The translations under genes were made by a program, and so were the position numbers. Shown here piece after piece: positions 45,778 through 57,271 of a stretch of DNA of 64,000 bases. The notes under the pieces are model-generated. The model saw nothing but the letters and a program-made list of their open reading frames with translations. It was not told where the DNA came from and did not search any database. Each line of letters opens with the position of its first letter. Position 1 is the stretch's first letter. Source of the DNA: Simmondsia chinensis (Eukaryota; Streptophyta; Magnoliopsida; Caryophyllales; Simmondsiaceae); NCBI GenBank assembly GCA_018398585.1, contig JAGTTD010000009.1, forward strand, positions 14,575,193 to 14,639,192, read 5' to 3'.

Positions 45778-45852
45778 TATAGCTCACTTCACTAAGCTTC
45801 CTTCTACATATTGAGTTTGGGTGGCCAAGATGGTTCCACGTGTTCTCATCCA
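45778..45852 (+). repeat. 3' LTR of copia-3, remnant right of the TRIM
   Basis: Seventy-five bases match the 5' LTR at 23426-23508 (AAGCTTCCTTCTAC, TTGAGTTTGGGTGGCCA). The match then stops where a SINE tail begins, so the remaining 630 bp of this LTR are lost. Confidence 0.75.
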
Positions 45853-45985
45853 ACAACGACAACAAACCCAGTGCCTCCAAGGGCTCTAGCATAAGCAGGG
45901 TCTTGGGGGGTAGATGTACGCAGCCCCCCTTCAGGGGGCTACCCTGAAGAGAGGCTGTTTTCAAGAACCTCCAACCTGAGAAGTT
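45853..45985 (-). mobile_element. 5'-truncated SINE, copy 3, with TTG-type tail
   Basis: The minus strand carries the same tail module as the 5S SINEs: AAACAGCCTCTCTTCAGGG, GGCTGCGTACATCTACCCC, and GAGGCACTGGGTTTG followed by a TTG-type repeat tail. The 5S head is missing; homology starts near CTCAGGTTGG. TTG tails are known for TS-type plant SINEs. No target duplication is evident. Confidence 0.75.
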
Positions 45986-46744
45986 GGTCCATAGCATAGA
46001 GCATGTGACCTGGCAGCAGGATGATGAGTTGACACGTGCATACCTCTTTGGAGCTCTGACGGGGTAGCCAAATGTCGAGTAAGATACATACTCAAACATG
46101 AAGTATTCATTCTCACCCTCAAAAAATGGGTTTCAAGTGGACCCATATATGACAAATAAAAATGCAAAACATATAATTTAATGCATTTTTTATAAATTTT
46201 GAGTAGAATTTTTATGTATTTTGTTTTCTTTATATAATTCCTTTTTTTAATGATTATTTTATCTTTATTTTGCTTTTCTAGGTCCTATGATTATTGTATA
46301 AATATATGTCTATATTGTATTATTATTGCTTTTTTATTTATGGTAAAAATAATGACATAAATAATTCCTTTTTACTTATAATATTTATTATTACTTTCAA
46401 TTTATTGTCAAATTAATCACAAAAATAAAGAAACATCCACCACCAAAAAATATTAAAAAAGTGTCAAAAAAATTAAAAACATAACATTTGGCTAGCCCAA
46501 TGGAGCCGGTGGATAGTTAAATGGTGATGTGAAAATGATTATTCAAAGGGGATGAGATGAAAGTTTTTGAACATCCCGGTTGTGAATACCAATTGGACAT
46601 GATATGAGTTTCAAATATAAGATTTCATACTTTAGAGCGACCAATTCAACCATTAAACCAAATCCAATAGGTAAAAAAAAAAAAATAAATAAATAAATAA
46701 AATAAAAAATAAAAAATAAAAAAATTGCCTCACCATAACTGTAA
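45986..46744. other. AT-rich DNA without identified features
   Basis: No gene is recognised. A minus-strand frame (45755-46167) spans the SINE and is chance. An A/T simple repeat of the AAATAAATAAAT kind lies at 46675-46720. Confidence 0.5.
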
Positions 46745-46990
46745 AGGGTTATTTACATTTTACTACCTTGTCGTTTGTGGAAGTAATAGAAAAGCCCTTG
46801 ACCTCTTTTTTTTTTTAGTACATTAGATTTTTCTCATATTAATAAATAGGACTCTCTTCAGCATGATGATGTCATATGCTGAGGAGAAATTTGACATAGC
46901 TGGTTGATTTAAATATCCACTGCAGTATATTGATGAAAAGACCCCTCTTTACGTGGCAGCCCACTTTAAGTACCCATAAAATGAAGGGGT
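46745..46990 (-). repeat. Dispersed repeat with a conserved central hairpin (first copy)
   Basis: Its sequence TCTCATATTAATAAATAG, a central palindrome (CAGCATGATGATGTCATATG) and TTTGACATAGCTGG match, in inverted orientation, 59455-59610. Matching extends over about 130 bp with many changes. Both copies keep a hairpin at the centre though its sequence differs, which hints at a conserved structure. It could be a MITE family; no clear ends are seen. Confidence 0.5.
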
Positions 46991-47183
46991 TTTAACGGTT
47001 GTGAATCTGATTTTTTTTTAAAAACATTTTCGAGATGAGTATTTTTTTCAATATATTGTGTTGTTCCCAAGCACGTGCAATCTTCATGAACTTCACAAGC
47101 CAAGGCCGAGGTATAGTTGGGAGAGGCATAGATCTCACTTTGTTTAAGACGGTTTCGCGTCTCTACTGGATCAAGAGCCGGTG

Positions 47184-47371
47184 CAGGGCCACCCGCACAT
47201 TTTTGGGGTCCCAAGCGAAAATTTCAAATGGGGTCATTCATATACTATAATTAATAAAAATTTTAATCATAAAACTTATTAATATTAATAATTGATACTT
47301 TAAAATTACAACCCAAAAAATTTGGGGGCCCTTAAAATTTGAGGGCCCCCAAGCAAATATGTCCAGCCCTA
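47184..47371. mobile_element. hAT-type MITE of 188 bp
   Basis: The termini are CAGGGCCACCC and, inward from the right, TAGGGCTGGAC. The 8-bp flanks AGCCGGTG (47176-47183) and AACCGGTG (47372-47379) match at 7 of 8 positions, the hAT target-duplication length. The interior has GGGGTCCCAAGCG and an inverted GCTTGGGGGCCC. It has no coding capacity. Confidence 0.78.
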
Positions 47372-47639
47372 AACCGGTGCAACAAGTACCTGTACGCGAC
47401 CTCAAGGATATAACACAAAGCTAGTATAGCTGATAATTTCTTCGTCGGTAGGACCTCAGCTAAAACCTTCACAACCGCTTACTTTGCTAAAATAACAGAG
47501 AAACGATCTCTCTTTTTTTACATGAGTGAAACAATTTTTTTATTTTTATTTTTTTGTTTTTTTTTCCATTCAAACAAAGCTCGATATTTAAGTCTTAAAT
47601 AATACTCATTGCATAAAATTACATCTGTATAATCAGTGA

Positions 47640-47919
47640 TTAAAAAAGATTTTTTCGAACCATGGGGATGTTATAGACCCTTTTGTTCCAAGAAAAGTGA
47701 GGGAGAAAAAGAGTATGAGGTTTGAGTTCGTTAGATTTTGACAGCTAAAAGAAAACATAGGCGACTATCGAGAAGGCAAATGGGTATGTTTAGAGGATAT
47801 GAGGATTATTGTAAATTATGCGAAATTGTCCAGAGGTCAAAAAAGGAATCAGGAAGTGAGCAAGACTCCAAATACTAAGAAGACGTTACTGAATCCGACA
47901 TGGCGTGACAATAGAACCT
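47640..47919 (+). pseudogene. LINE ORF1, RNA-recognition-motif part (left of copia-2)
   Basis: Translation gives IDPFVPRKVREKKSMRFEFV and, after a stop, a short basic linker (GKWVCLEDMRI), which resembles the second half of the RRM that opens ORF1 in plant L1-type LINEs. The frame is cut at 47919 by copia-2. The next part of the protein continues at 57272. The start of the LINE is not clear; 47380-47639 shows nothing else. Confidence 0.6.
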
Positions 47920-49813
47920 TGTTAGGAATAGTGTCCTAAAAATCCATATTTGTCTTATTATTTTATTTTATTAATGAATAAAATAGAAGTTTCAGTCGTT
48001 TTCTTGTTAAATTTTTATAAGTGAGCATACATATGCTGCATGTGATTTTCTTTCAATGTAGTCTTTAGATTGTATTTTACATGTTTGTTCCGAGTGGATA
48101 ATAAAATTTATCCACAGATAGACTTGGAACAAATGTATGAAATGTTATTTGAAAAAACTTGCAGCTGGTGACAAGTTTTGATACTTGTCTGTTAAAACTG
48201 TGACTTGAAACTTTAGATGACTTATCTTGGTCATGTGGATGGCGATCCAAGTGTTAGGTTGGTGTGTTTAATAAGATTGATACACTGAGTTGGACCATAT
48301 GGATTACTTGTTTTTAGGCTACTATCGGAAATGAGTAATTCATGTTACATTATCTGAACGATGACTCTAAATCCCAAGAGTATTATAGACTTGTGCATGG
48401 AATATTAGTTACATTGGTATACTATAAGTAAGGTCCTGATAAATGATTGAATTCCAACATAAACTGGATAGCAGTGTAAAGTATGATAAGGATCAGGTAT
48501 TCAATAGGATATTTATAGTCTCTTGCGAGACACAGATGTCCCTTTAGTTGATTCGCAAGTATTTGAATTAATTCGGAAACTTTGGCCAAAGTGTTTCAAG
48601 TGTTTGATATTTGGAATTTGTACTGTGAATACGTTCAAGTATAAATGAATTATTTAGTAAAAGAGCGAGTTAGTAAATAATAGAGAAGTTGTAAGAAAAA
48701 TAATGGCAGTAGTTTTAATTTTTTTTGTCATGGATGTCTCATAGAGGGACTGTTATTATAAGATTAGTCGATTGGAAAATTATCGAATAAATGATTTAGG
48801 TCTAGAATATAGTGAGATTTATTTGTAAAATTAAGTCTTATTAAATGGTAATTAAATTTTATCATGAGATGATAATTAATTTAACCCATTTGGTGCAATA
48901 TTTAAATTGTTCCCGAGGTCCCTGCGCAGGCATCTATTTATTACCGTTGGAAAAATATTAAAGAATTAATGAGATGAATTATTTATTCACAAGACAAATA
49001 AATTTAAATTTGCCAAACAATATTCATACGATAATTAAAAGTTAAAAAAATTATAAAATAAAATAATTTTTAAAAATTAAAATTCATAAGATGAATGTTT
49101 ACATGTTGGAAACAAAAACAAAACAAAAAAAAAGGAAAAATAGCAAAATTGGTGGCGATCCATGCTTAAAAGCGGCAACTGTCATGCGTCGGGTTGCCCA
49201 GGGGAGCGATCCGTGCCTTCGGACTCGACCAATTGCTGCCTGACATGTGGCAGCTAATGACGGGCCAAAAATGCGCGTTTTAACCCTTTGTGAAACGTCA
49301 TCGTTATGTATTAGTTTTACACGTTTTGCTTAGTTTTTGCGTGTCCCACATCGTTCCTTCGCTATTTTTTTTGCTCCGATATCCTACTATAAATAGCAGT
49401 ACTAGTTTTAGGCTTTGGCATTAATTTTAAATTAAAAGGTTTCTGGAAGTATAGACTTTCAGAGATCTAATAAGAGAGAAAATTTCAGTTGAAATTTTTT
49501 TTCTTGCGTTTAATATTTTTCAGAGCCCAAATTTCGGATATTTTTGAGGTGATTGTGTAGAAGTTTTCTTGATCGAGATAATTCTGGTGTTCAAGTTTTC
49601 TTTATTTGGAGCAATTCCAAGTATCCCTTTCCTTTCTCTTTTAAGTTTTTCGCTTTTCTATTTATTTAAAGTATTCTTATTATAGTAGTTTTAATTAATG
49701 TTATTATCATAAATGTATTAGAGCAGAGGCCTGTAAATTTAAATATGTAGATTTATAATTCCGCTGCTCTAGTTTAACAAACTTAGGAAAAATTTTTGAA
49801 ATTCATCCCAATA
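47920..49813 (+). repeat. 5' LTR of copia-2
   Basis: It starts TGTTAGGAATAGTG and ends ATTCATCCCAATA. A TATA box is at 49388-49396 (TATAAATAG). It aligns with the copia-1 LTRs except that it lacks their last 231 bp. Confidence 0.9.
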
Positions 49814-49814
49814 A

Positions 49815-49827
49815 TTGGTATGAGAGC
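49815..49827 (+). promoter_or_regulatory. Primer binding site of copia-2
   Basis: TTGGTATGAGAGC follows the LTR end. It differs by one base from the initiator-tRNA site TGGTATCAGAGC. Confidence 0.75.
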
Positions 49828-50924
49828 TAGCATCTGATTACATTCATAATATACATGATAGGTATAATAAGACCAAAATAAATAGACTTGTGATTTAATA
49901 AAACATAGATTTTATTAAGAAGAAAAGATAGTTTAATTTAATTTTGATAATAATCAAAGTACCGATTTAAATAGTTTAAATCGATAATGAATTAATCATT
50001 AATTCAGATATGTCAATGTAGATTCATTAAAATTATATTCATATTATTCGAATGATGAGATTGTGCGTATTTGATCAAGATTTATGAAATCGGATAAATT
50101 AATTTAATGAGATTAGATTCAATTAATTTTAAATAATATATATATATATGTATATATATATATATTTTAAATGCCGACACTGACATGGCGTTGAAGTCAG
50201 TAATTTTGAATTAATTTAAAAAATATTTTTTTGACACGTGCAGACGTCTATACTAAATTAAGTAATAGTAATTAAAAAATTATTTTTATTAATTAATGTA
50301 TTTTAGAATAAGATTCTAATGGTGATTATGATATAATCAAGTTGTAAATACAATTTTAAATAAAATCACTAGTTTACAAAATTCTAGTGGGAGCGAGGTT
50401 CAATTGTTGAAATCTCACGGTCTCCATTACCAGTCTAGCAGTATAGTGAATCGACATCACTCCCCATGGATGGTGTCGGTTTGCAGGTTACAAGGTTGGA
50501 CTTCTACTAGGATAAACTAAAGTGTAAAGAAGCGATGCGACCACGCTATCATAGAGTATTAAGTGTATTTATATGGAGGTTTAGGTAATAGTTTACACTT
50601 GACTAGCGTAATACATTAGGCTCCCTGATGAGGTTTTTTGTCTTATGTTGGAGACTAAGGTCAAGTGGTGAGTTAATCAAGTTTGGTAAGAGTTACAAGA
50701 AAACATGTTAATTGAAAATAGTTCTCACCCAAACTAATTTCATACGACCTCGCTGCCGGGGAATAAGAAGTGGTGTATTTGGGTCATTATTACATGCATG
50801 ATAGTACAGTTTTGTGGATACCTGACTTATTGTGTTTGCTAAATTAATAGAATAGGTAATCACTGCACTATTCATGACTCATATTAGATAGTTGCACAAA
50901 TGTTTGCATTTATAGTATTTTCAA
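49828..50924 (+). other. Untranslated leader of copia-2
   Basis: This non-coding stretch aligns with 3939-5526 of copia-1, with fewer copies of the GAGATTAGATTCAATT and GATTCTAAT units. It contains an interrupted TA repeat (50140-50165). Confidence 0.65.
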
Positions 50925-51560
50925 ATGGCTGCGACTGGTGCACTTCATTCAACACTGAAAGATAATGCTTTAACAAATGAACTTGGACATAGTGTTAATT
51001 CATGAGGGTCATAAGTTTGTTCTCACTGATGCTCGACCTATGGTGCCCACCAATAATTCTACAATTGCTTTTAAAGAGCATTATGAATGTTGGCATAAGG
51101 CTATTGAGTTAGCCAGATACTATATTTTGGCTTCAGTGACAAATGTTCTCAAGCATCAGATCATGGAAACAACAACTGTGATGATCAAACATTTAAAGAA
51201 AATGTTTGGTGGTCAAGATAGGGTAGCTAGGTAAGAGCTGATAAGGAAGCTCTTGAATATGAGAATCACAATGAATAATAAAGATTATTAATTGCCTGAG
51301 CTGATGAAGGAGCTGCAGGTTGCAGAAGGTGTGATACGAGCCTAGGGAAGTGTCCACTTGACTCAGGTAACAAGGACTAGTGGGAGTAAGCAGCACAGGG
51401 GGCCTATTGCAAAGAAAGGAAAAGGCAAGGTTGCCAGTTTAACAACTAAGTTCATCAAGAAGTCTACAAAAAGAAAGTGTTTCTTTTGCGGGAAAACTGG
51501 CCACTGGAAGAGGAACGAAGTACTTAGCTACTCTTCCTACAAAGATTGCTAAGCCATCTG
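50925..51560 (+). pseudogene. copia-2 gag
   Basis: The ATG at 50925 (MAATGALHSTLKDNAL) is followed by a small deletion that shifts the frame into 50977-51234 (YYILASVTNVLKH, KHLKKMFGGQDRVAR), then a stop where copia-1 has CAA. About 145 bp present in copia-1 (5905-6055) are deleted near 51263. The frame at 51358-51552 carries the zinc knuckle CFFCGKTGHWKRN, whose last cysteine is lost to a frame change. Both family copies are broken at different places. Confidence 0.82.
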
Positions 51561-52129
51561 GTGAAGGTATGTAGATATCTCACTTAGTTGAGTTATGCAT
51601 AGTTGAAAGTCCACCAGGTTCTTGGTGTGTGGACTCAAGTTCAACTAACCATGTCTTCAGTATGTTACAGGGGCTCAAGCTAACCATGAGGCTGCATGAT
51701 AGAGAAGTTTACCTGATGGTTGGAGATGGTATAAGAGTAGCAGTCTTATGAGTAGGAGATGTTAGCCTAGTGTTTAGTGGTAGAGTTTTAATTTTAGAGG
51801 ATTGTTTATTTGTACCTGCATTGTGCAGGAATTTGATTTTTGTCTCTCATTTGGTGGATGATGGCTATTCATTGAATTTTAGTTACGAACTATTCATGAC
51901 AAGAAATAAATTGTTTATTTACAAAGGTACATGTGTGAATGGTTCATTCATGTTATTTCTTGATCAAAACTCTAATATTTGTTTAAACTAATCTAACATA
52001 ACCTCACTTGTTCAATCTCCTAAGAGAAAACAAATTGAGAGGGAAAATGCCTTCACATGGCACTAACATTTAGGTCACATTAATTGGAACAGGATCCAAA
52101 GACTTGTAAAAGATGGACTAATAGAACGT
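51561..52129 (+). pseudogene. copia-2 protease and pre-integrase region
   Basis: Translation shows WCVDSSSTNHVF, the protease active-site region with D-S-S in place of D-S-G. The frame at 51770-51991 reads LILEDCLFVPALCRNLIFVS and GYSLNFSYELFMT. A degraded H-x-x-x-G-H segment follows near 52060 (the pre-integrase zinc site). Confidence 0.8.
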
Positions 52130-53000
52130 TTGGACTCGAAGTCATTACCAGTCTGCAAATCCTACATAAAAGGTAAGAAGACCAAGTCTGTCTTTAAGAG
52201 TAAAGGCAACAGGGTTGGTGACTTGCTTCAGCTGGTTCACACAAATGTATGTGGACCATTGAACATTCAAGCAAGCGGTGCGTATGAGTACTTCATCACA
52301 TTCACTAATGATAACTCAAGGTATGGATATGTTTATCTAATGAGATATAAGTCTGACTCTTTTGAAAATTTCAAAGAGTACAAAGCTGAAGTTGAAAAGC
52401 AATTAGATAAACAAGTAAAATCACTTCGATCAAATAGAGGTGAAGAATATCTTTCGGGTGAATTTTTTGATTTTCTAACTATAAATGGGATAAGATCTCA
52501 ACTTTTTGATTGCAGTAGGATGTTGTAGAAAGAAGGAATAGGACATTGATAGAGATGGTGAGGTCTATGTTGAGTTGTGCTACTTTACCAATCTCTTTTT
52601 GGGGTTATGCCTTGGAAACAACATCATATCTCCTGAGCTTAGTTCCATCTAAGTCAGTTCCCAAAATGCCTGTGGAGTTATGGATTGGGTGAAAGCCAAG
52701 TCTGGGGCACCTTTGAATTTGGGAACATGTGTTGAAAAAGAATCTTGACAAGTTGGAATTAAGGATGGAGGTATGCATGTTTGTTGCTTATCCCAAAGAA
52801 ATAAGAGGTGGTCTTTTCTATAGTCTTTCTGATCAAAAGGTTTTTGTAAGTGTGAATGTGAAATACTTAGAGAAGGATTTTGTAGTAGACTACAAAAGCA
52901 AAAGCAGAGTAGTGTTAGAGGAGTTGAAAGAAAATAATGCTAATTCTAAATTGTTAGACACATCTCGAGACATAGTGGATGCATTAGATGCACCTTAAAG
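52130..53000 (+). pseudogene. copia-2 integrase
   Basis: The frame at 52130-52528 contains VCKSYIKGKKTKSVFKSKGN, LLQLVHTNVCGPLNIQA (the first aspartate is asparagine here), FTNDNSRYGYVYLMRYKSDS and LRSNRGEEYLSGEF (the second aspartate is asparagine). The glutamate region follows after a break (VERRNRTLIEMVRSML). The frame at 52729-52998 is the C-terminal extension up to the linker. Two of the three catalytic acids are changed, so the enzyme would be dead even without the stops. Confidence 0.83.
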
Positions 53001-54000
53001 GTTGAGAATATTCGTAGTACATGAGAACCTAAGTGTAGTGGGAGGATTGTCATGGCACTTGACAGGTTCATGGCGGGAGCCTTAGTAGCTGACTATGACA
53101 TTGAATCTATCCTCTCAGCTACAATGAGGCAATTAAAGGTAAGATGCTGACTAGTGGATCTTAGCAATGGAATCTTAGATAGGATCTATGTATTCTAATC
53201 AGGTTTGGGAACTTGTAGAGATGCTTGTTGGCATTAAACGTATTGGATGGGACTATAAGAGGAAAAGAGGAGTGGGCGAGAAGGTAGAGACCTTCAAGGC
53301 CAGGCTAGTTACTAAGAGTTCTATCCAAAAGGAAGGAATCAATTATGATGAGACCTTCTCACCAGTAGTCATGCTAAAGTCCATAAGAATACTCCTATCC
53401 ATTACAGCTTATTATGATTATGAGAATTGACAAATAGATGTCAAAATGGCCTTTCTAAATGGCTGTCTTGAAGAAGACATCTATATGGTGCAACTAGATG
53501 GTTTCGTTGGCAGAAATCAGGAGCATATAGTATGTAAACTGAAGAAGTCCATATACGCACTGAAATAGGCATCACGCTCAAAGAATATTACATTCAATGA
53601 AGTAATTAAGTCTTATTGTTTTGAACAATCAGTTGATGAACCATTTGTGTACAAACAACATCAAGAGAAAGTCGTGACTTTCTTAGTATTGTATGTGAGA
53701 CGACATTCTACTAATTGGGAATGATGTAGGTGTGTTATCAGTTGTAAAGCTTTGGTAGCCAAGTTAATTTGATGTGAAAGGCTTAGGAGAAGCAAGCTAT
53801 ATTCTTGAGATTAAGCTTTTGCGAGATTGTAAGAGTAGGATGTTGGGTCTCTCACAAGCCCCTTATATTGACAAGATGTTGTCAAGGTATCGCATGGAGG
53901 ACTCTCAGAAAGGGCTTTTACCTTTCAGGCATGGGGTCCTTCTTTTTTTAGAGAAATATTCTAAAACACCTCAAGAGGAGGAGATGATGAGGAATATTCC
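53001..54000 (+). pseudogene. copia-2 reverse transcriptase
   Basis: The frame at 53188-53430 reads MYSNQVWELVEML, ETFKARLVTKSSIQKEGINY and [18 protein letters not shown], the classical copia opening. After a stop come [20 protein letters not shown] and [10 protein letters not shown] with a stop where Q is expected (about 53566). The catalytic Y-V-D-D at about 53692 is disrupted by a frameshift (TATGTGAGACGACATTC). The frame at 53774-54004 gives LGEASYILEIKLLRD and SQAPYIDKMLSRYRM. Confidence 0.87.
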
Positions 54001-54680
54001 ATAGGCTTCGATTGTGGGAAGCCTCATGTATGCCATGTTGTGCACGAGACCAGATATTTGCTATGCTGTTTGTATGGTAAGTAGATATCAGTCTAACCCG
54101 AGTCTGATGCACTAGGTGGTAGTGAAGCATATTCTAAGGTACTTGAGAAGAACTAGAGATTATATGTTGCTCTTTCAAAGTAACAAGTAGGTTCCAGTTG
54201 GCTATACTGATTCAGACTTCTAGTCAGATAGAGATGCCAAACGTTCGATGTCTGGATATGCCTTTGCTCTTGGAGGAGGAGCTATTAGTTGGAGGAGTGT
54301 CAAGCAGTTATGTATTACGGACTCCACCATGGAAGCCTAATATGTTGCAGCTTCAGAAGATGCAAAGGAGGCATGTTGGCTCAGAAGATTCCAAATAGAT
54401 CTTGAGGTTGTTAAAGATGGTCTAACACCAGTTATGGTCTTTTGCAACAACTCGGGTGCGGTAGCTAATTCTAAAGAACCTAGAAGACACAAGACGTCGA
54501 AACACATTGAATAGAAGTACCACTTCATTAGAGACTATGTGGAGAAGAGTGAGTTGGCCATCTTGAAGATAGACACGAGCCATAATCTTGCGGATCCTTT
54601 TACAAAGAGTCTGACTCAGAAGACCTTTGCATCACACATAAAGAGGATGGGTATAAAGTGTATAGTAAATTGAATTTACG
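54001..54680 (+). pseudogene. copia-2 RNase H and C-terminus
   Basis: Translation in shifting frames shows YAMLCTRPDIC-like sequence, AKRSMSGYAFALGGGAISWR, a stop within the S-T-M-E-A block, ASEDAKEACWLRRFQIDLE, VFCNNSGAVANSKEPRRHK and ILKIDTSHNLADPFTKSL. The polypurine tract follows 20 bp after the stop. Confidence 0.87.
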
Positions 54681-54693
54681 ACAAGTGGGAGAT

Positions 54694-57271
54694 TGTTAGG
54701 AATAGTGTCCTAAAAATCCATATTTGTCTTGTTATTTTATTTTATTAATGAATAAAATTGAAGTTCCAGTCATTTTTTCTTTAAATTTGTGTAAGTGAGT
54801 ATATATGTACTCCATGTGACTTTCTTTTAAGTAACGACCATGAGATGGATATAGTCCTCAAATTAAATTTTATATGTTTGTTCTTAGTGGACAATGAGAT
54901 TTACCCATAGATAGACTTCGACAAATGTATGAAATGTTATTTGAAAAAACTCGTAGTCAATGACAAGCTTACTTGTCTGTTAAGACTATGACTTGACACT
55001 TTAGATGACCTGTCTAGGTCATGTGGATTGCGATCCAATAGTGTTAGGTTGGTCTGTCTAATAAGATTGATACACTGAGTTAAACCATGAGGGTTACTTG
55101 TTTCTAAACTACTACCGGAAATGAATGATTCATGTTGCACTATCTGAATGAACGACTCTAAATCCCAAGAGTAGTTTGGACTTGTGCATGGAATGTTAGT
55201 TACATTAGTGTACTATAAGTAAGGTCTTGATAAATGATTGAATTCCCACGTACACTGGATAGCGACGTAAAGTATGATAAGGATAAGGTATTCAATAGGA
55301 TATCTGAGAGATACAGATGTCCCCTTAGTTGATTCACAGGTATTTGAATTAATTCGAAAACTTGGCCAAAATGTTCCAAGTGTTTTACATTTAGAATTTA
55401 TACTGTGAATATGTTCAAGTAAAAATGAATTATTCAGTAAAGGGCGAGTCGATAACTATTGAAGAAATTGGAACAAAAAATAAATATATTAGTCCTAATT
55501 ATTTTTCTTCATAGATGTCTCACAGAGGGCTTGTTGTAAGATTAGTCTATTTGGAAGTTATCGAATAAATAATTTAAGTCTATAGTGCAGTTAGATTTTA
55601 GTGAAATTAAGTCTCATTAAGTAGTAATTAAATTTTATCATGAGATAATAATTAATTTAATTCATTGGAGTTAGATTTAAATTGTCCATGAGGTCCCTAC
55701 CTAAGGCTCTATTCTTATTGTCATCGAAAAAATATGAAAGAATTTATGAGATGAATTATTTATTAATAAGATGAGTAATTTTAAATTTGCCAAATATTAT
55801 TAATGAGATGAATAAAAATTGAAACATTATAAAATAAAATAATTTTTTAAAATTAAAATTCATTGCTGCCTGACACATGGCAGCTAATGACGGGCCAAAA
55901 ACACGCGTTTTAACCCTTGGTGAAACGTCATCATTTTGTAATAGTTGTACAGGTTTTGCCTTGTTTTTGCGTGTCCCTCATCTCTCCTTCCCTATTGTTT
56001 TTCTCAGATATCCTATTCTAAATAAGGGTACTAATTTTAAGTTTTTGCATCCAATTTTAAATTAAAAGGTTTCTGAAAGTATTGACTTTGGGAGATCTAG
56101 TAAGGGAGAAAATTTTTGTTCAAATTTTTTCGCTTGAGTTTATATTTTTTGGAGCCCAAACTCCGGGTATTTTTGAGGTGATTGCATTGAAGGCTTCTCG
56201 GTCTTGATATTATTCTGGTACTCTAGTTTTCTATATATCAAGCAATTCTAGGTATCCCTCATTCCTTTCTCTTTTAAGTTTTTTGTTTTTTATTTATTTA
56301 TAGTATTCTTATTATGCTAGTTTTAATTTATGTTATTATTATGAATGTATTAGAATAAAGGCTCGAAGATTTAAATTAGGAATTTAAATGTGTAGATTTA
56401 AAATTAGGAATTTAAAATCAATTTTAGGTTTGAAGTTAGGAATTTAAAACCTTTCCGCTACTCTAGTTTAATAAACTTAGAGAAAATTTTTGAGATGCTT
56501 GTTGGCATTAAACGTATTGGATGTAAATGGTACTATAAGAGGAAAACAGGAGTGGATGAGAAAGTAGAGACATTTAAGGCAAGGCTAGTTACTGAGAGTT
56601 CTATCCAAAAGGAAGGAATCGACTATGATGAGACCTTCTCACTAGTAGTCATGCTAAAGTCCATAAGGATACTCCTATCCATTGCAGTTCATTATGATTA
56701 TGAGAATTGCAGTTCATTATGATTATGAGAATTGGCAAATGGATGTCAAAACGGCCTTTCTAAATGGTTGTCTTCAAGAAGACATCTATATGGTGCAACT
56801 AGATGGTTTCGTTGGCAGAAATCAGGAGCATATAGTATGTAAACTGAAGAAGTCCATATACACACTGAAATAGGCATCACGCTCAAGGAATATTACATTC
56901 AATGAAGCAATTAAGACTTATGGTTTTGAACAATTGGTTGATGAACCATTTGTGTTCAAACAACATCAAGAGAAAGTCGTGACTTTCTTAGTATTGTATG
57001 TGAGATGACATTCTACTAATTGGGAATGATGTAGGTGTGTTATCAGCTGTAAAGATTTGGTAGCCAAGCCAATTTGATGTGAAGGGATTAGGAGAAGCAA
57101 GCTATATTCTTGAGATTAAGCTTTCGCGAGATTGTAAGAGTAGGAATTTAAATGTGTAGATTTAAAATTAGGAATTTTAAATCAATTTTAGGTCTAAAGT
57201 TAGGAATTTTATACCTTTTCGCTACGCTAGTTTAATAAACTTAGAGAAAATTTTTGAAATTAATCCCAACA
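54694..57271 (+). repeat. 3' LTR of copia-2 with an internal reverse-transcriptase insertion
   Basis: The first 1.8 kb (54694-56491) and the last 125 bp (57146-57271) match the 5' LTR. Between them lies a copy of reverse-transcriptase sequence (56492-57145). The LTR segment around 56380-56491 is repeated at 57146-57256, so the insertion comes with a partial LTR duplication. The small frames at 54937-55140 and 55877-56065 are chance. Confidence 0.88.
56492..57145 (+). pseudogene. Reverse-transcriptase segment captured in the copia-2 3' LTR
   Basis: It matches 53216-53838 and reads MLVGIKRIGCKWYYKRKTG, FKARLVTESSIQKEGIDYDE and [20 protein letters not shown]. It keeps the GCKW block that is damaged at 53240-53260, so the donor was another copy of the family. 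It has its own 26-bp tandem duplication (56684-56735). It shares the stop in the KLKKSIY region with the resident copy. The right junction shows a 5-base overlap (TAGGA) between reverse transcriptase and LTR. Confidence 0.9.

Larger units (their letters stand above)
47920..57271 (+). mobile_element. copia-2: Ty1/copia retrotransposon inside a LINE
   Basis: LTRs lie at 47920-49813 and 54694-57271, with perfect AACCT target duplications (47915-47919 and 57272-57276). The order is 5' LTR, primer site, leader, gag, protease, integrase, reverse transcriptase, RNase H, polypurine tract (ACAAGTGGGAGAT, 54681-54693) and 3' LTR. It belongs to the same family as copia-1 but keeps all pol domains. It is inactive because of stops, deletions and frameshifts. 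The 3' LTR is 680 bp longer than the 5' LTR because it holds a reverse-transcriptase segment and a repeated LTR piece. Confidence 0.92.
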
